64,000 bases of DNA, taken from the NCBI GenBank assembly GCA_946811185.2, contig OX328109.1, positions 5,952,001 to 6,016,000 on the forward strand, given 5' to 3'. The position numbers and the translations under genes are program-made. Shown here piece after piece: positions 10,151 to 22,064 of this stretch. The notes beneath the pieces were generated by a model that was not told the origin of the DNA, made no database searches, and worked only from the letters and a program-made list of their open reading frames with translations. This DNA is from Hippopus hippopus (Eukaryota; Mollusca; Bivalvia; Cardiida; Cardiidae). The stretch's first letter is position 1, and the number at the start of each line of letters is the position of its first letter.

Positions 10151-12069
10151 ATTGTAAAGTTCTTGCTTAACACTGTACCAAATGACAAAATTTAAGATTC
10201 CTCCATATTATCAGAAGACAGATTAAATTTGGCTCAGACAATGTAAATTTTCTTTGGAAGGGTAGAAAACGGTTGGACAAAGTGGAGAAAATTCTAGTTA
10301 CATGCATTTTTTCCTTTTCCCGGTTTGTGTCCAAGTTAAGGAGGTAGCAAAGAAATAATTAAAATTGCTTTTTCAACTCTTTTCTTGTCCAGCAGACAAA
10401 ATTTTAGATTTATCCATATTTAAAACATAGTCAGACAAGAAGTTAAATTTGACTCAAATGATGTGAGTTGTCTTTGGAAGGGTAGATAAAATTATGGGAA
10501 AGGAGAAAATGCTGGTTATCATCATTTTCTCTTTTTTCCACAATGGTTTCAAAAGGCTTCTTCCACCAGGTCATTAAACCTCAGGATTGTATGATAAAAG
10601 ATTTAATGCAAACATGCAAAATGTTGAACTGATATGATGAGCTGGGTTTTTTTTTTGTAGAATGTGCAGTCATATCTTTGATATACTCTGACATTTTTGT
10701 GTAATGTTCTTGCCAGAACAGCTGTGCATTGTGTTTTCCTATGGCTTTCCATTCTGTAAGGAATAGTTTGTTGACAGACTGCTCTTGTAAATGGTAAAGC
10801 AGGGTACGAGTTGGAATAGTAGAATGTAGAAAATGCCTAGTTGACCTTGCCTTTCTGATATATAGAAAATGGACTTTATCAAAGTTTTGAACAATTGTGT
10901 ATTTCATATGCATGTTGAATGAGTTGAGAATGGAATTTGATTGACCCCGTTTTTCTTAGTTACGGTAAGAATTGTTCATTTCATCAATTTGTAGAACCTT
11001 TTTGCATTTGGTTAAAAATTAAAGGCCCAGTTGGAGCCAAAAGTAAATAATGCAAGTGTTTAAATGCATTTAAATTTTACATCATACCATTTAAAGGTAG
11101 GAAATTATTTTGAAGTTGACAATCTGTTATTGTGTATTGGGTCCAAGTGTTAGTTGCTGGCAGAAAAATGAATTGATAAACAAGGTAAAACGTTTGCCAA
11201 GTCACTCTGTCTTTGTTTACTTTTTATCTGGTTTCTTAAGTTCATTTTTTCTGCCAGTGACTAACACTAGGACTGGCTGTACAGTAACAGATTGTCACCT
11301 TCACAATGATTTCCATACTTTTATCCCTTAAAGTGCCTTTTAAACTGAAAGTTGCCTTTGCAGCAAGTGTATATCAAGATCAGACTGCACAAAACATGCA
11401 GTCTGATCTTGATCTACACTGTCCACTTAGGTGAAACACTGCAGATAAAAAATCAGTCACAAAATTGCAATTATCTGGGCTGTAGAGGTCCGTTTGGTTC
11501 ATTTCACACTGTAAGGGTTAAGTCGTGGAATGAGTACCTAGATAAGTAACTTGAATGAACTTGAGGATTCGTTATAGTAACAATAGCTGCCAAAAGTAAA
11601 CAGCTGCAGTTAAAATGCATTTAAATTTAAATCATACTATTTAAATGGTTGGTCCGAGTGTTAGTCGATGGCAGAGAAATTAATTTCAGACCTAGGTTAA
11701 AACTGCCAGGTCACTCTATCATTTGTTTACTTTTTGCCTGATTTTAAAATTCATTTTTTCTGCCAGCAAATAACACATGGACTCACCACACAATAACAGA
11801 TTGTCATCTTCACAATATTTTCCATACTTTTGAATGGTATGATTTAACTTCAAATGCATTTCAACACCTGCTTTGATTTTTTACCTTTTAAATTTCAGAA
11901 TTTTGCAGAATGTGTTTTGTTTATAGATTTGCTTTACTGTGATTTATTTTTAGCAGGGCTGTTCACAAAGAAATAGCGAGGTATTAGCAAAGCCCTAATG
12001 TCATTGTCATGCAAACAATTTAACATTTTCTGACATCTCATATCTTTGACTTTGCTGTAGATATTTACT

Positions 12070-12245
12070 TTAACCTTTTATCACACAATTACTGGTTTTA
12101 TTGACCGTGATAGAGAAGGCTTTTGAAAACATTGTGGGAAAAGGAGAAAATGCTGGTTACCAGCATTTTCTCCTTTTCCCACAATGTTTTCAAAAGTCTT
12201 CTATCTTTGGGTCATTTAAGTCAGGATTATGTGGTAAAGGGTTAA
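12070..12245. mobile_element. MITE-A derivative, palindromic along its whole length
   Basis: Both ends are the same MITE-A end type: ttaaccttttatcacacaat on the left and attatgtggtaaagggttaa on the right. The arms pair along the entire 176 bp. The centre (12120-12196) is a perfect palindrome with 38-bp arms and one central base. Ordinary MITE-A copies have two different ends, so this is a symmetric derivative. Confidence 0.85.
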
Positions 12246-13154
12246 GCTTGGGCCGGGTTTTAACTGTCAAAAGGCCATACCAAAAGACAGGTAACCCTTA
12301 AAATATTTTTTATGCAGTTATCCCCCTTTTTGCAAATTACTACTGAAAAGCAAGTGTGTACACCATTCTGAGTCCTGGCACCTGCATGCTATGCCCTTGT
12401 TAACTCAGCTGTTTTCGAAGGAAATGGTGAAATATTGTCATAGCCCTTTCGTTGTTGGATTTGTAATTATTGTCTGCGTCATCCTCGTGCAAAAACTTTT
12501 GACATTTTATGATATCACTGTCATCATTGACGATATCTTTTTTTAAACTTGGACTAGTTGTTAACTATCAAAAGGGGAACCAAAAGAATAGGGGCAGGTA
12601 ACCATCAAATCATATTTGATACAGTTATGTCCCTTTTTCTACTCAACAAATTTTGCTGAAAATCAGTCAATATCTAAAAGCAGTTGCATCCAAGCATTGG
12701 CACCTGTAGGCCATGCTCTTGTTTTAATTACTATTGTAGCCACATTTTCCTACATTAGAGTCATCAACAGTGCATGACTTTGGAACTTAGATTGTGTAGA
12801 TTTTGTTCAATTAAGTCATTATTGTTTTGATCTCAGTTTGAATTAGAGGTTTTTGCTTGTTGTCGTCTGAAAAATGGCATTGTATGCCTATTTCTCTGTC
12901 AGTCTGTATGTCTTTCTATCTGTCTGTCCTTCGTTTCATCCTGTCCTACCTTCTGTTCTTTCTTTTTTATGTAAAAAAAAAGGTGTGACCTTTTTTGTCT
13001 CGGTGTTAATCATAATTATCTCCCTTCATTGAATCCAAATGGGGATAGGCTAAGCAAAGTGTTGGGATGCTTTTGAAGGTACAATATGAGCCATGACAGA
13101 AACATTTCTGTTGAGATGTCAGATGCCTCAGTTTGTCTTCATCTAGTGTCCCAG

Positions 13155-13366
13155 TTAACCCTTAACCCGACGACAAAATTTTAGACTTGTCAAAATTTAA
13201 TGCATTTGCAGATGACAAATTTGATATTGCTCATATCGTGGGATTTGTGTCTTAAAGGGTAAAAAACAATGTGGGAAATTGAAAACTGCATTTTCTCCTT
13301 TTCCAACATTGTTTTCAAAAGGCCTCCTTCTCAGGGTCATTAGAACTTAGGATTGTGTGGTAAAGT
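13155..13366 (-). mobile_element. MITE-A copy, diverged
   Basis: It is in reverse orientation, from cccgacgacaaaattttaga to ggattgtgtggtaaagtgc. The hairpin arms share a matched change: aacaatg (13264-13270) with cattgtt (13306-13312), where other copies have aacattg with caatgtt. Confidence 0.72.
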
Positions 13367-14531
13367 GCGAAGGGCCTCTCTGGCATGTTTCATTTGCTCT
13401 TTGTTGCCACTTGCTGAATGTGAGCAATATCATTTCAACACAGGTAGTTAATCATTTTGTATCTGTTTCTATATAATATGCTAGATATGGACAGATCTAG
13501 TATGTTAAATGTGGACGGACCTAGAATTTTTGTCTTTTTCTAAGGAGTCAAGGCATTTTCAGGGACAGAATGCAGAAAATGAGAGATTTTATAAATCTGG
13601 TGTTTTTGTAATTGCGTGTTAGTGAATATTTTTTTAAATGAATGTGTCTTTCTTTGTACTCTTTATCACACAATCACAAGTTTTATTGACCCCCAGTGAA
13701 GGCAGCTTTTGACAACATGGTGGGAAAAGGGGATATTGCTCATAACAAGCAATTTCTCCTTTTGCGATAACATTTTCTACCTAATCAGATAATGAGATTC
13801 AAAAGATGACAGAACTTTACCCATGTCTACAATGACAATATTTACAGATTTCAATTAAAATGTGGCCTAAAAAATTGAAATTTGTCTTGGGAAAGGTAGA
13901 AAACATTGTGGGAAAAGGAGAAAATGATGGTTATCAGCATTTTCTCCTTTTCCTATGATGTTTTCAAAAGCCTTCTTCCTCACGGTCATTTATACTTGGG
14001 ATTGTATGGTAAATGATTAAATTAATCATCGTTTTTGTAGAGAAAGTTTGACCATAATATAAGAAATGTATGCATTTACCCAAGATGATTTTACAGTAAT
14101 TTGTGTGTGAGTCTTCAGTGTGTAGGACCCAAGTCCTAAGTAGGATCTCAGTCTTTACAAAACCACAAAAATGTGGACTTGTCCAAATTGAAAGCTTTTG
14201 CAGACAACGACTTAAATATGGCTCAAACAATGTAATTTGTCCTTGATGGAATAGAAAACCTTGTGGAAAAAGGAGAAAACGCTGGTTACCAGTATTCCTT
14301 TTTTTTTTTTTTTTTTTTTCAAACAATGATTTCAACAGCCTTCCGAGTCAGGATCATTTAAACTCGGGATTGTGTGGTAAAGGTGAAAAAAGACTGTTTT
14401 GTCAGGGTAATAAAACATTATTTTGGCTAGTATTGTTGCTAAACTTACTGGTATTCTGATTGGCTTTGATATTTATTGACAGGAGTTTCGTAACTTCATG
14501 ATTGTAAATAATAGATGTGAAAAGAATAAAT

Positions 14532-14793
14532 GAGTGTGCTCTGGCAAAAGGGGGCTTAATGCATCTCCGTGATGCATGATACCAAGCAAGCGATCACATA
14601 CTTATGGCTCCATAATAGCTACATTTTCTAACAACCGACTTAAGTATGAGGTAGACTGGGCCCTGAACATACAGGAAATTTAACAATAGCGAAAAGTTTT
14701 GGCCCAGGTCAGCCTGCGCAGACTGCGCAGGCTGACCTGAGTCGATACTTTTCGCAGATGCATTATGCACCCTTTTCACAGAGCATGTCTCAA
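14532..14793 (-). mobile_element. MITE-B copy, reverse orientation
   Basis: It starts gtgctctggcaaaagggggc and ends ttttcacagagcatgtctca. The internal palindrome aggtcagcctgcgcag / ctgcgcaggctgacct is near perfect. Confidence 0.82.
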
Positions 14794-15153
14794 ATGTAGT
14801 GGAAATAAAATGCCAATATCTACAGAATGACGAAAAATACTTATATGCCAATGTTCAGTATTCGAAGTTATTTTTTCTTGAGAGCTTTTAACCAAGGTAC
14901 ATAAACTTCTGTAAAAAGCAATGCCTTTCCTTGTTAGCACCATAGGTGAAAACAGGAGCTTTTATAGACTGCATAGATCAAGATCAGACTGCACAGAACT
15001 TGCAGTCTGATCTTTGATGTATAGCCTCTGCTTGTTTAGTCAAGCCTATAAGATAAAAAATTCTCTTGAGTTTTAGTGGATTGTATTTACAGCTGTAGAA
15101 AGAGATTGAGTTTAAATGGATGGTGCTGAAATTATTGATTATAGACTATTATC

Positions 15154-15377
15154 TGACTCTTTACCATACATTCCTGAGTTTTGATGAAAGAGAAGGCTTT
15201 TGAAAACATTGTGGTGAAAGGAGAAAATGCTGGAAGCCAGCATTTTCTCCTTTTACCACAAAGTTTTCTACCCTTTCCAAAACAAATTTCATTTTTTTTT
15301 TGTCACATTTTTTTTTGTTGTCTGCAGATGCTTTTAATTTGGACTGGTCTAAGATTTTGTTCTTTGGTAAAGAGTTA
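15154..15377 (+). mobile_element. MITE-A copy with matched hairpin change
   Basis: It runs from ctctttaccatacattcctg to tttggtaaagagtta. The left arm has gtggt and the right arm accac, where the family has gtggg and cccac, so pairing at that position is kept. Confidence 0.78.
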
Positions 15378-15942
15378 CGTGATTTGGATATTTAAAGGAT
15401 CAAGGTTTGTATATTTGTTTGTGTTTTAAGTCTGTGTAAGAAGAAAAAATATCAGAATTGTCAAAATTGAAAGCATTTGCAGATGACTAATTGAATAGGA
15501 TTCATATGATTGCATTAATTTTGCATTTAAAAGAGTTGAAATCAATGTGGGAAATGAAGAGAATGAAGCTTTTTCTTCATTTTCCACAATATTCATGCAA
15601 ACTTTTTTCCTGAGGGGTCGCTGGTTTGTTAGGTTAACTGGAGATATTTCAGCACATTGCATGAAGAGAATGGTCATGTATGAACTTGTTATGTATTGGT
15701 TCTATTTAATAAAATTGTTCTGTTTTTGGTGCAATACAATTAAATTGGATGATTTTATAAACCTTACAAAATAATATTTCTTTCGTTTTTATTAGAGCCA
15801 TGCAGGGGTTTGACGAAGAGGGCTTTGGAAAAAACTGTTGGAAAGGAGAAACACTGATAACCAGCATTTAAAATACATGTACTTTGTCGTCTGCAAATGC
15901 TTTCAACTTGGATCAGTATAAAATTCTGTCATTTGGTAAGAG

Positions 15943-16161
15943 TTAACACCAAACGACAAAATTTTGGACTGGACCAAATTGAAAGCATTTGCAGACGACA
16001 AATGTAGCTCAAATGATGACTTCTGTCTCTGATAGGGTAGAAAACATTGTGGGAAAAGGAGAAAATGCTGGTTACCAGCATTTTCTCCTTTTCTCACAAT
16101 GTTTTCAAAAGCCTTTTTGTACAAGGTCATTAAAACTCAGGATTGTGTGGTAAAGAGTTAA
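15943..16161 (-). mobile_element. MITE-A copy, reverse orientation
   Basis: TTAA at both ends (ttaacaccaaacgacaaaat and attgtgtggtaaagagttaa); the hairpin has one arm mismatch. Its right TTAA is also the left TTAA of the next copy. Confidence 0.85.
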
Positions 16162-16384
16162 CTTGTTTACCACACAATCCCGAATTTTCACAACCTTGAT
16201 TGAAAAGAACTATAAAAAACAAAGTTAGAAAAGGAGAAAAAACCCTTGTAACCAGCTTTTCTCCTTTCCCACAATATTTTCTTCCCTTTCAGACACAAAT
16301 TTCATAATTGTGCTGCACTTTAGTTGTAATCTGCAAAGCATCCAATTTGAACTGGTCTGAAATTTGGTCGTCTGGTAAAGGGAG
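16158..16384 (+). mobile_element. MITE-A copy, abutting the previous one
   Basis: It begins ttaacttgtttaccacacaa and runs to gtcgtctggtaaaggga. The right TTAA has decayed to gggagg. It shares 16158-16161 with the preceding copy. Confidence 0.75.
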
Positions 16385-18732
16385 GTAATTATGCCAGCTA
16401 TAACAGTGTGCCTATGGCCCTGTTTGCTACTACCTTCCATACCAAAGGAAATGAAACACAAGCATAAAACATAATGATAAAAGTCTTTTTTTTTTAATGT
16501 AATCATAAATAACACAAGAGACCAAAAAAATTGTTCTGTAAAGAAAACTTGCTCCAAATTGCACTTGTACTATTGTACCTTGCACTTTTCTTTAAAACTG
16601 CTAAGTTTTCAAAGTTCCATAGGGAAGAGACAAAATTTACCTTGCCATTTTTGCCCTAAAAATTTCTGATATTTTCCAAATTATGTAACAATAAAATGAC
16701 CCTGAAAAAGGAGGCTTTTTGAGAACATTTTTGGAAAACGAGAAAATGGTGCTCACTAGCATTTTCTCTTTTTCCAACTATATTTTTTATCACTTGAATA
16801 AAATTTAATTTGTTGTTGGCAAATACTTTCGATTTGGACCATTTTAAAATTTTGTTGTTTGGTAAAGGGTAAATCTGAAAAATCTATGGGATGAACTTTC
16901 ACCTCATACGTTCAGAAGATGAAATCACACTTTTGAGCATCACACTTCAACAAACAAAACCACACACTGAAAAGCTAATAGATTGTAACAGCAGATTTAA
17001 GACAGATAAAGATATATATTTAAAAAAAAAGAGAGGTTTATACATATAAAGATAAATGTGTCATATAAAAAAAAAAAATGTAAAAGATCAACATTTAAGA
17101 AAAAGCTGAACTCCTATATAATATTTAATGACCCTAACAGAGCGGGCTTGGGAATACAGGAGAAAATGTTGGTAACCATTGTGCTTGAGTCTATAATTTT
17201 GTCTTTTAAAAAAGGGCTTATAACCATTGAAAAAAAACAATAAAAAGCTATCGAGAATCTTTTTCATATATATTTTTATACTGTTTGAGCATTAGATGGA
17301 TCACTGTATCTTCATTTAACTCTTTTACTGCCAATGTTGCCTTGAATAGCCTTTGAGTATGGTGTAGATCAAGATTAGACTGCACAAAACGTGCAAGCCT
17401 CAAGTAAAGAAAAAAAAACATTTAGTTGGCATCAAAAGAGTTATACAATAAAAAAGTAGCAAAAAATAATGATAAAAAACAGCACAAGGATTGTTGTGCA
17501 ACAGTGTTTTATAGACCTTTTTTTTTAACCACAAGTAAAAAATAAGGTTGTAAATAGATAACAGATTGTAAAAGCAAATTTTAGACATAATTATGAAGAT
17601 ATCAACAAAACTATCTGTATAAATTTAACTTGATAAACCTTTCAGTAACACTTTATATTATTGCTTGCTTTTGGGAATACAGGTTTAAAACCTAGAACCG
17701 TGATGAGATAATATAAACATTATTGTGCTGGGTTTTTAAATTGTCTGTTCACGGTATGTGATTTTAAACTTGTTATCCCAAACGCAAACAACAACATAAA
17801 CTGATTATGAAATGTTTTTCGAGTGAGAGTAATAGAACTGTGATACAGAAGATAATATTTAAACATAACAAATAAATACAAAGGATAGAACTGTACATAC
17901 TAGTAATTGAGCATGTGGTCTTTACTTTGAAACTCAAAACACATATAATCTTTACCACACATTCACGACTTTTAACAACCATGAGGAAAAAAGCTTTTGA
18001 AAATATTGATTGAAAAGGAGAAAATGTTGGTAACCAGCATTTTTTCCTTTCCCCACAATGTTGTCTTTCCTATGACAGACAAATTTCATATTTTGAGTAA
18101 CATCTAACTTTTCGTCTGAAAGAGCATTTAATTTTGACAAATCTAAAGATTTGTTGTGTGGTAAAATAATAAGCTTCTACACAAAATAAGTAAAGGAAGT
18201 TGTGATTGTAAGATAAGACACTATTAAATATTTAGACCAGTCCAAATTGAAAATGTTAGCAGACGACAAATAAAATATGGCTCATTTAGAGGAATTTGCC
18301 TTTGAAAGCGTAAAAATCATTGTAAGAAAAGGCTGATTAAAAGCATATTCTCCTTCTCAAACAACGTTTTAATCCTTCACAGAACAATCCTGATTTTTAA
18401 CAACCCTGAGAATAAAAGCTTTTTAAAACATTGTAGGAATAGGAGAAAATGATGGTAAGCAGCATTTTCTCCTTTCCCCACAATGTTTTCCACCCTTTCA
18501 AAGACAAAGTACATCCTTCAAGCAATATCTAATTTGTCGTCTGCAAATGCTTTCAATTAATATTGAAAAAGCATTATATCAGAATAAATCTAACAATCAT
18601 AAAAATTCACCTATAGTCAATAGTCATCTTGAAAGCTTATTTAATGCTTATATATTTAAAAAAAAAAACAAATAAAAGCAATAATTTCTATTACAAAGGC
18701 TTTAATAAACATGGTAAAGTAAAATACATTCT

Positions 18733-19128
18733 TCAATAATAGTCCTCAAATGGCATATTGCCATGTCTATTATGTTGGTGTGTCACACCATAAGTGGGTT
18801 CTCTCTGCATTGGTCCCATGATCGAATAAACAGGTCGTCTATACTGTGATGTCATATAATTCGAAAAAGGATAAAGATTTTCATTTCTAGGAATCAACAA
18901 TCTATTCATGCCTCGTGCCCGCATGGTTTCTGCTGGGGGTCTGCCTTGAGGGGCAAATTTCGTACTCACAGGCCAGTCTTTTCCTGCTTTGTCCCACTTA
19001 CTGACCGCGGATGTTCCGATGTTGTATTGCCATGGCTGAGAGCAGGGTTCATGGCGGTCTGCTATTTTAGGGAGTTCTTCTCGTCTTAGTGTCGGATAAC
19101 CAGAGTCATACCATTTGTCTGTCCAATG
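18733..19128 (-). CDS. Exon 3 of minus-strand W/Y/P-rich gene
   Basis: The acceptor ctttttcag precedes HWTDKWYDSGYPTL; the frame stays open for 131 codons to TGA at 18733-18735. An ATTAAA-type signal in the minus sense lies just downstream (about 18702-18707). Confidence 0.85.
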   Translation of the reverse strand, partial: HWTDKWYDSGYPTLRREELPKIADRHEPCSQPWQYNIGTSAVSKWDKAGKDWPVSTKFAPQGRPPAETMRARGMNRLLIPRNENLYPFSNYMTSQYRRPVYSIMGPMQREPTYGVTHQHNRHGNMPFEDYY

Positions 19129-21537
19129 CTGAAAAAGAGAAATCAGGGTAGTTAATTTTTTCTATTAAATATTAAGACACAAAAAAATTTTAGACTTAAC
19201 TCTTTACCAGTCAACAAAACTTTGGACTGGTCGAAATTGTAAGTATTTACAGAAGATAGATTAAATGTTAAATGTTTTGAATAACAAAGGAATAAAGTGT
19301 AAAGTTTTCATTTTGGGTCCGTGTAGATAATGAAACATACCTGATGAGATGCTCTTCCTACTTTTGCTGTGAATTTGTCAACCCTATCAAATCTGAAAAA
19401 CAATGGAATAAAATTGAGAGATAAGTTCCTGCTTTACACTTTTTCAAACCAAGTTTGTGAAAGAAGGGCATGCTTAGTCTGTCGGTACTTTTGCAGGTAC
19501 ATTTTGGATGCCTATAAACAAGGGACTGCTACCTTTAACTGATTCTCCTGCTGCTCTTGTCAACACATTGTGTAATAAATTGATTAATATGTTGTATACA
19601 ATATCCATTATCTATATATCGGTATACCATATTTCTCCTAATAAAAGCTCTCGGGAGCTATGCAAAACAGAGATAGGGAGCCTTTATTTTGTACCCAATT
19701 TGCAAAAAAAAAAGTCTGTCCAATTTTGTATTTCTTTGTGTTTTAGTCATTGTTAAGAGGAAATATTAATCAAATTTGAGGAAATATTCATCAAATTCTT
19801 CCAATATTGTCATTTTAATCAACTAATGTACATTAGGTTATCATGATTTAAGGGTTTTTGTGGGAGGGGGGTGAGCTACTATTATGGGGGGCGCTTTTAT
19901 AAGGAGAAATATATGTCCTTAACTCCATCTTTACAAAATGACAAATCTTTAGACTTGTCCAAATTGGGAGTATTTGCAGACGAAAAATTACATGTACCTA
20001 AAATTCTGGAATTTATCTTTAATAGGGTGGAAAACATTGTGGGAAAAGGAGAAAATGCTGGTTGCCAGCATTTTCTCTTTTTTCCACTATGTTTTCAAAA
20101 GCCCCTTCCCACAATGTTGTTATAAATCAGGTTTGTGTGGTAAAAGGACAATAAACAGCATAATTCAAAATTTAATCTTTTCCCACTCAAGACGAATAAG
20201 CAGCAGAGAACTTTTATACACAAGTTTTACATGGTTTCTTCAAAGTACATGGAGTATCAGCGTAAAAGTTCATAATGATCAAAAACTGAAAGCATTGTGG
20301 CAAGGGATGAAAATACTCTTTTTAAACTATAAACCATATCATTCAATGCTGTACTATAGAGATATCCACCCCCTCTTAGTTATAATAATATAAAACTGAA
20401 TTTAAAAAGGTTGCTTTTAGATAACTCTACCTTTTTTCTTTTGATCATACATGTATTAAGCATTAGGCCAGACCGATCAATTTAGTGATTATTTTCTTGA
20501 ATGGCCACTTCTGGTTTGGAGCACTGAGAAGTTTTTGATTTTCAATCAGTGAATTTAAAGGAATTATCCACTATCATATCCATAAGCAATGTTTGTCGGT
20601 TGTTTTTTAATTTTTTTTTTCATATTAACTGCTAGCAGTTCCTTAACCCTTTACCACACAATCCTATGTTTCAATCACCCTTGGAAAGAGACTTTTTTAA
20701 AACATTGTGCAAAAAGGGGAAAATGCTGGTAAACCACAAAGACAGAAATCATCATTTGAGCTCAATCATTTTGTTATCTGTGAATGCTTTAAATTTGGAC
20801 AAGTTCAAAATTTAATAGATTGGAAAGGAGTTAACCCTTAACCACACAATCCCAACTTTTAACGACCCAGAAAAAGAAAGCTTTTGAAAACATTGTGGGA
20901 AAAGGAGAAAATGCTGGTAACCAGCATTTTCTCATTTTCCCACAATGATTTCTATCTTTCCTAAAACAAATTTTCATATTTGTGTCACATTCATTTTGTT
21001 GTCTGCAAATGCTTTCAATTTGGACTGTTCTAAAATGTTGTTGTTTGGTAAAGAGTTAAACCATTAAAAACAAACCCTTGTGTTAATGAACCTAGGGTAG
21101 AAAGCTCGTGAAAACATTGTGCAAAAAGGAGATAATGCATCTTCTCCTTCCCACAATATTTTCAATCTTTCCATAAACAAATTGCCAACAAATTTGAATT
21201 TCTGAGTTACATTTGTTTTGTAGGCTACAAATGGTCTCAATTAGGACGAGTTTAAAATTTTGTCGTTTGATCAAGAGTTAAGCATCGATGTCAAAGAGCC
21301 ACTACCAGTAAATGTGCTTCAAAGATCCGAAGAATAAACATGTCCTGAATACAATCTGAAGCCAGCAGCGCTTTATTCTTCAAAAGTTTTCAGAACAGTT
21401 ACTTATGTGATTAACTTAACAACAAACCTGAACATTTCCTGAGAACTTGGGTATTTCGGTGTGGTTGGAGGGTAATTAACCCAATACGGAGCCTGCGTTT
21501 GGGTCCCATTAAAAAATAGAGTGCTGGCCTGAGACAT
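18733..21537 (-). CDS. Uncharacterised 185-residue Trp/Tyr/Pro-rich protein; candidate ciliary protein
   Basis: Three exons on the minus strand join in frame: 21537-21428 (ATG at 21537), 19392-19341 and 19128-18733 (TGA). All introns are GT-AG: ttcag/gtttgt, cag/gtatgt and the acceptors tttttcag and ttttcag. The protein is hydrophilic and rich in Trp, Tyr, Pro and Arg. Readable segments are APYWVNYPPTTPKYPSSQEM, QHWTDKWYDSGYPTLRREEL, GTSAVSKWDKAGKDWPVSTK and the end RHGNMPFEDYY. There is no signal peptide, membrane segment or enzyme motif. I do not recognise the family. The composition and small exons resemble axonemal microtubule-associated proteins, and the X-box in the shared promoter fits that, but this is inference. 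Uninterrupted frame across three exons argues strongly that the gene is real. Confidence 0.82.
19341..19392 (-). CDS. Exon 2 of minus-strand W/Y/P-rich gene
   Basis: This 52-nt exon has acceptor tttttcag and donor gtatgt. It encodes FDRVDKFTAKVGRASHQ after the split Arg codon. Confidence 0.8.
20643..20834 (+). mobile_element. MITE-A copy, internally deleted
   Basis: It starts ttaaccctttaccacacaat and ends gattggaaaggagttaa. The right arm of the hairpin is lost (atgctggtaaaccacaaagac). Its right TTAA (20831-20834) is shared with the next copy. Confidence 0.8.
20831..21059 (+). mobile_element. MITE-A, intact 229-bp copy
   Basis: TTAACCCTTAACCACACAAT to TTTGGTAAAGAGTTAA, 229 bp. The central hairpin has a single arm mismatch. 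It lies in intron 1 of the minus-strand W/Y/P-rich gene. Confidence 0.88.
21428..21537 (-). CDS. Exon 1 of minus-strand W/Y/P-rich gene
   Basis: ATG TCT CAG opens the exon (36 codons plus AG), followed by the donor gtttgt. The first base of exon 2 completes AGA (Arg). The ATG is chosen because it is the first in frame and faces the X-box region. Confidence 0.8.
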
Positions 21538-22014
21538 CTTTACTGTTGTCAATTACGCTCACCGCTTATATCAAGTAAAAATGGATATTATTTGTCTTAT
21601 TTGGCAATGAAGAATATGGATAAAAGCCAAGCTAAGAGCAATGTAAATTGTATTGAATGATAAAAACTATATTATTACCGAGATACATCTTGAAAAATTT
21701 AGCCTTTTAAATGGCTATTTGTCGAATTAACTTAATCGGAATTCGTTGTTGCTATGGCGGCTCGTATACACATAATTGCTTAAAGCATTTACAAATTATA
21801 ATTCACAAATGCTGTATATAGAGAGACAGTTTTCGGTCCATTCTTTTACTGCATTTTTTAAGTGACGGGTCATATAAATGTGAATTTCAGGGACTGTTGA
21901 GGAGATCAGAAGCGTTCCTGCCTGTCAGTAAAGGTGTTACATCTGGCGCACACAGAGCATTTACTTTGTCCTTTCATTTTGTATACTTGTAGTCAAAATC
22001 CATTTTTAAAGAAG
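21538..22014. promoter_or_regulatory. Divergent intergenic promoter region
   Basis: Only 477 bp separate the ATG of the minus-strand gene (21537) from the ATG of the plus-strand gene (22015). It is the one long stretch here free of recognisable MITEs, as expected if it is constrained. It contains the X-box-like site at 21748-21761. I see no clear TATA box. Confidence 0.6.
21748..21761. promoter_or_regulatory. RFX X-box-like motif
   Basis: GTTGCTATGGCGGC matches the 14-bp RFX consensus GTTGCCATGGCAAC at 11 positions; one of the three differences is a C-to-T transition. It lies 211 bp from one start codon and 254 bp from the other. X-boxes mark ciliary gene promoters in animals. Function here is inferred. 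Confidence 0.55.
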
Positions 22015-22064
22015 ATGGCAGCCTATGGATTCTTATCGAAACCTGCAAAATTACCAAAGGAATG
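22015..22064 (+). CDS. Exon 1 of plus-strand W/Y/P-rich gene
   Basis: ATG at 22015 in the context gaagATGG, then 15 more codons plus TG before the donor gtaagt. TG joins G of exon 2 to give Trp. Confidence 0.8.

Larger units (their letters stand above)
8474..18732. other. Intergenic region between SMG6 and the minus-strand gene, repeat-filled
   Basis: I see no convincing gene here. The content is MITE-A copies and fragments (about 8620-8848, 8850-9010, 10380-10600, 12070-12245, 13155-13366, 13655-14025, 14150-14385, 15154-15377, 15943-16161, 16158-16384, 16690-16872, 17945-18165, 18360-18560) and MITE-B (9520-10150, 14532-14793). There are GATC hairpins at 11374-11425, about 14980-15030 and 17360-17400. 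A related repeat pair at about 11100-11330 and 11590-11850 shares a ctggcagaaaaatgaatt-like core. Bivalve repeat fragments lie at about 11940-12720. Confidence 0.7.

Noticed and set aside
10581..10913. 110-codon open frame on the minus strand
   Set aside because: No recognisable motif and no neighbouring exon in a compatible frame; partly AT-rich and next to MITE sequence. It could be an old transposon fragment, but I cannot support a gene.
12120..12196. MicroRNA gene
   Set aside because: The perfect 38-bp stem with a one-base loop is a MITE centre repeated throughout the window; a genuine microRNA precursor would have a loop and be single-copy. Small-RNA production is kept only as a testable finding.
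13964..14335. 123-codon open frame on the minus strand
   Set aside because: It is a translation of two MITE-A hairpin regions (GNQRFLLFPQ-type peptide), which recurs in many places wherever the repeat is open.
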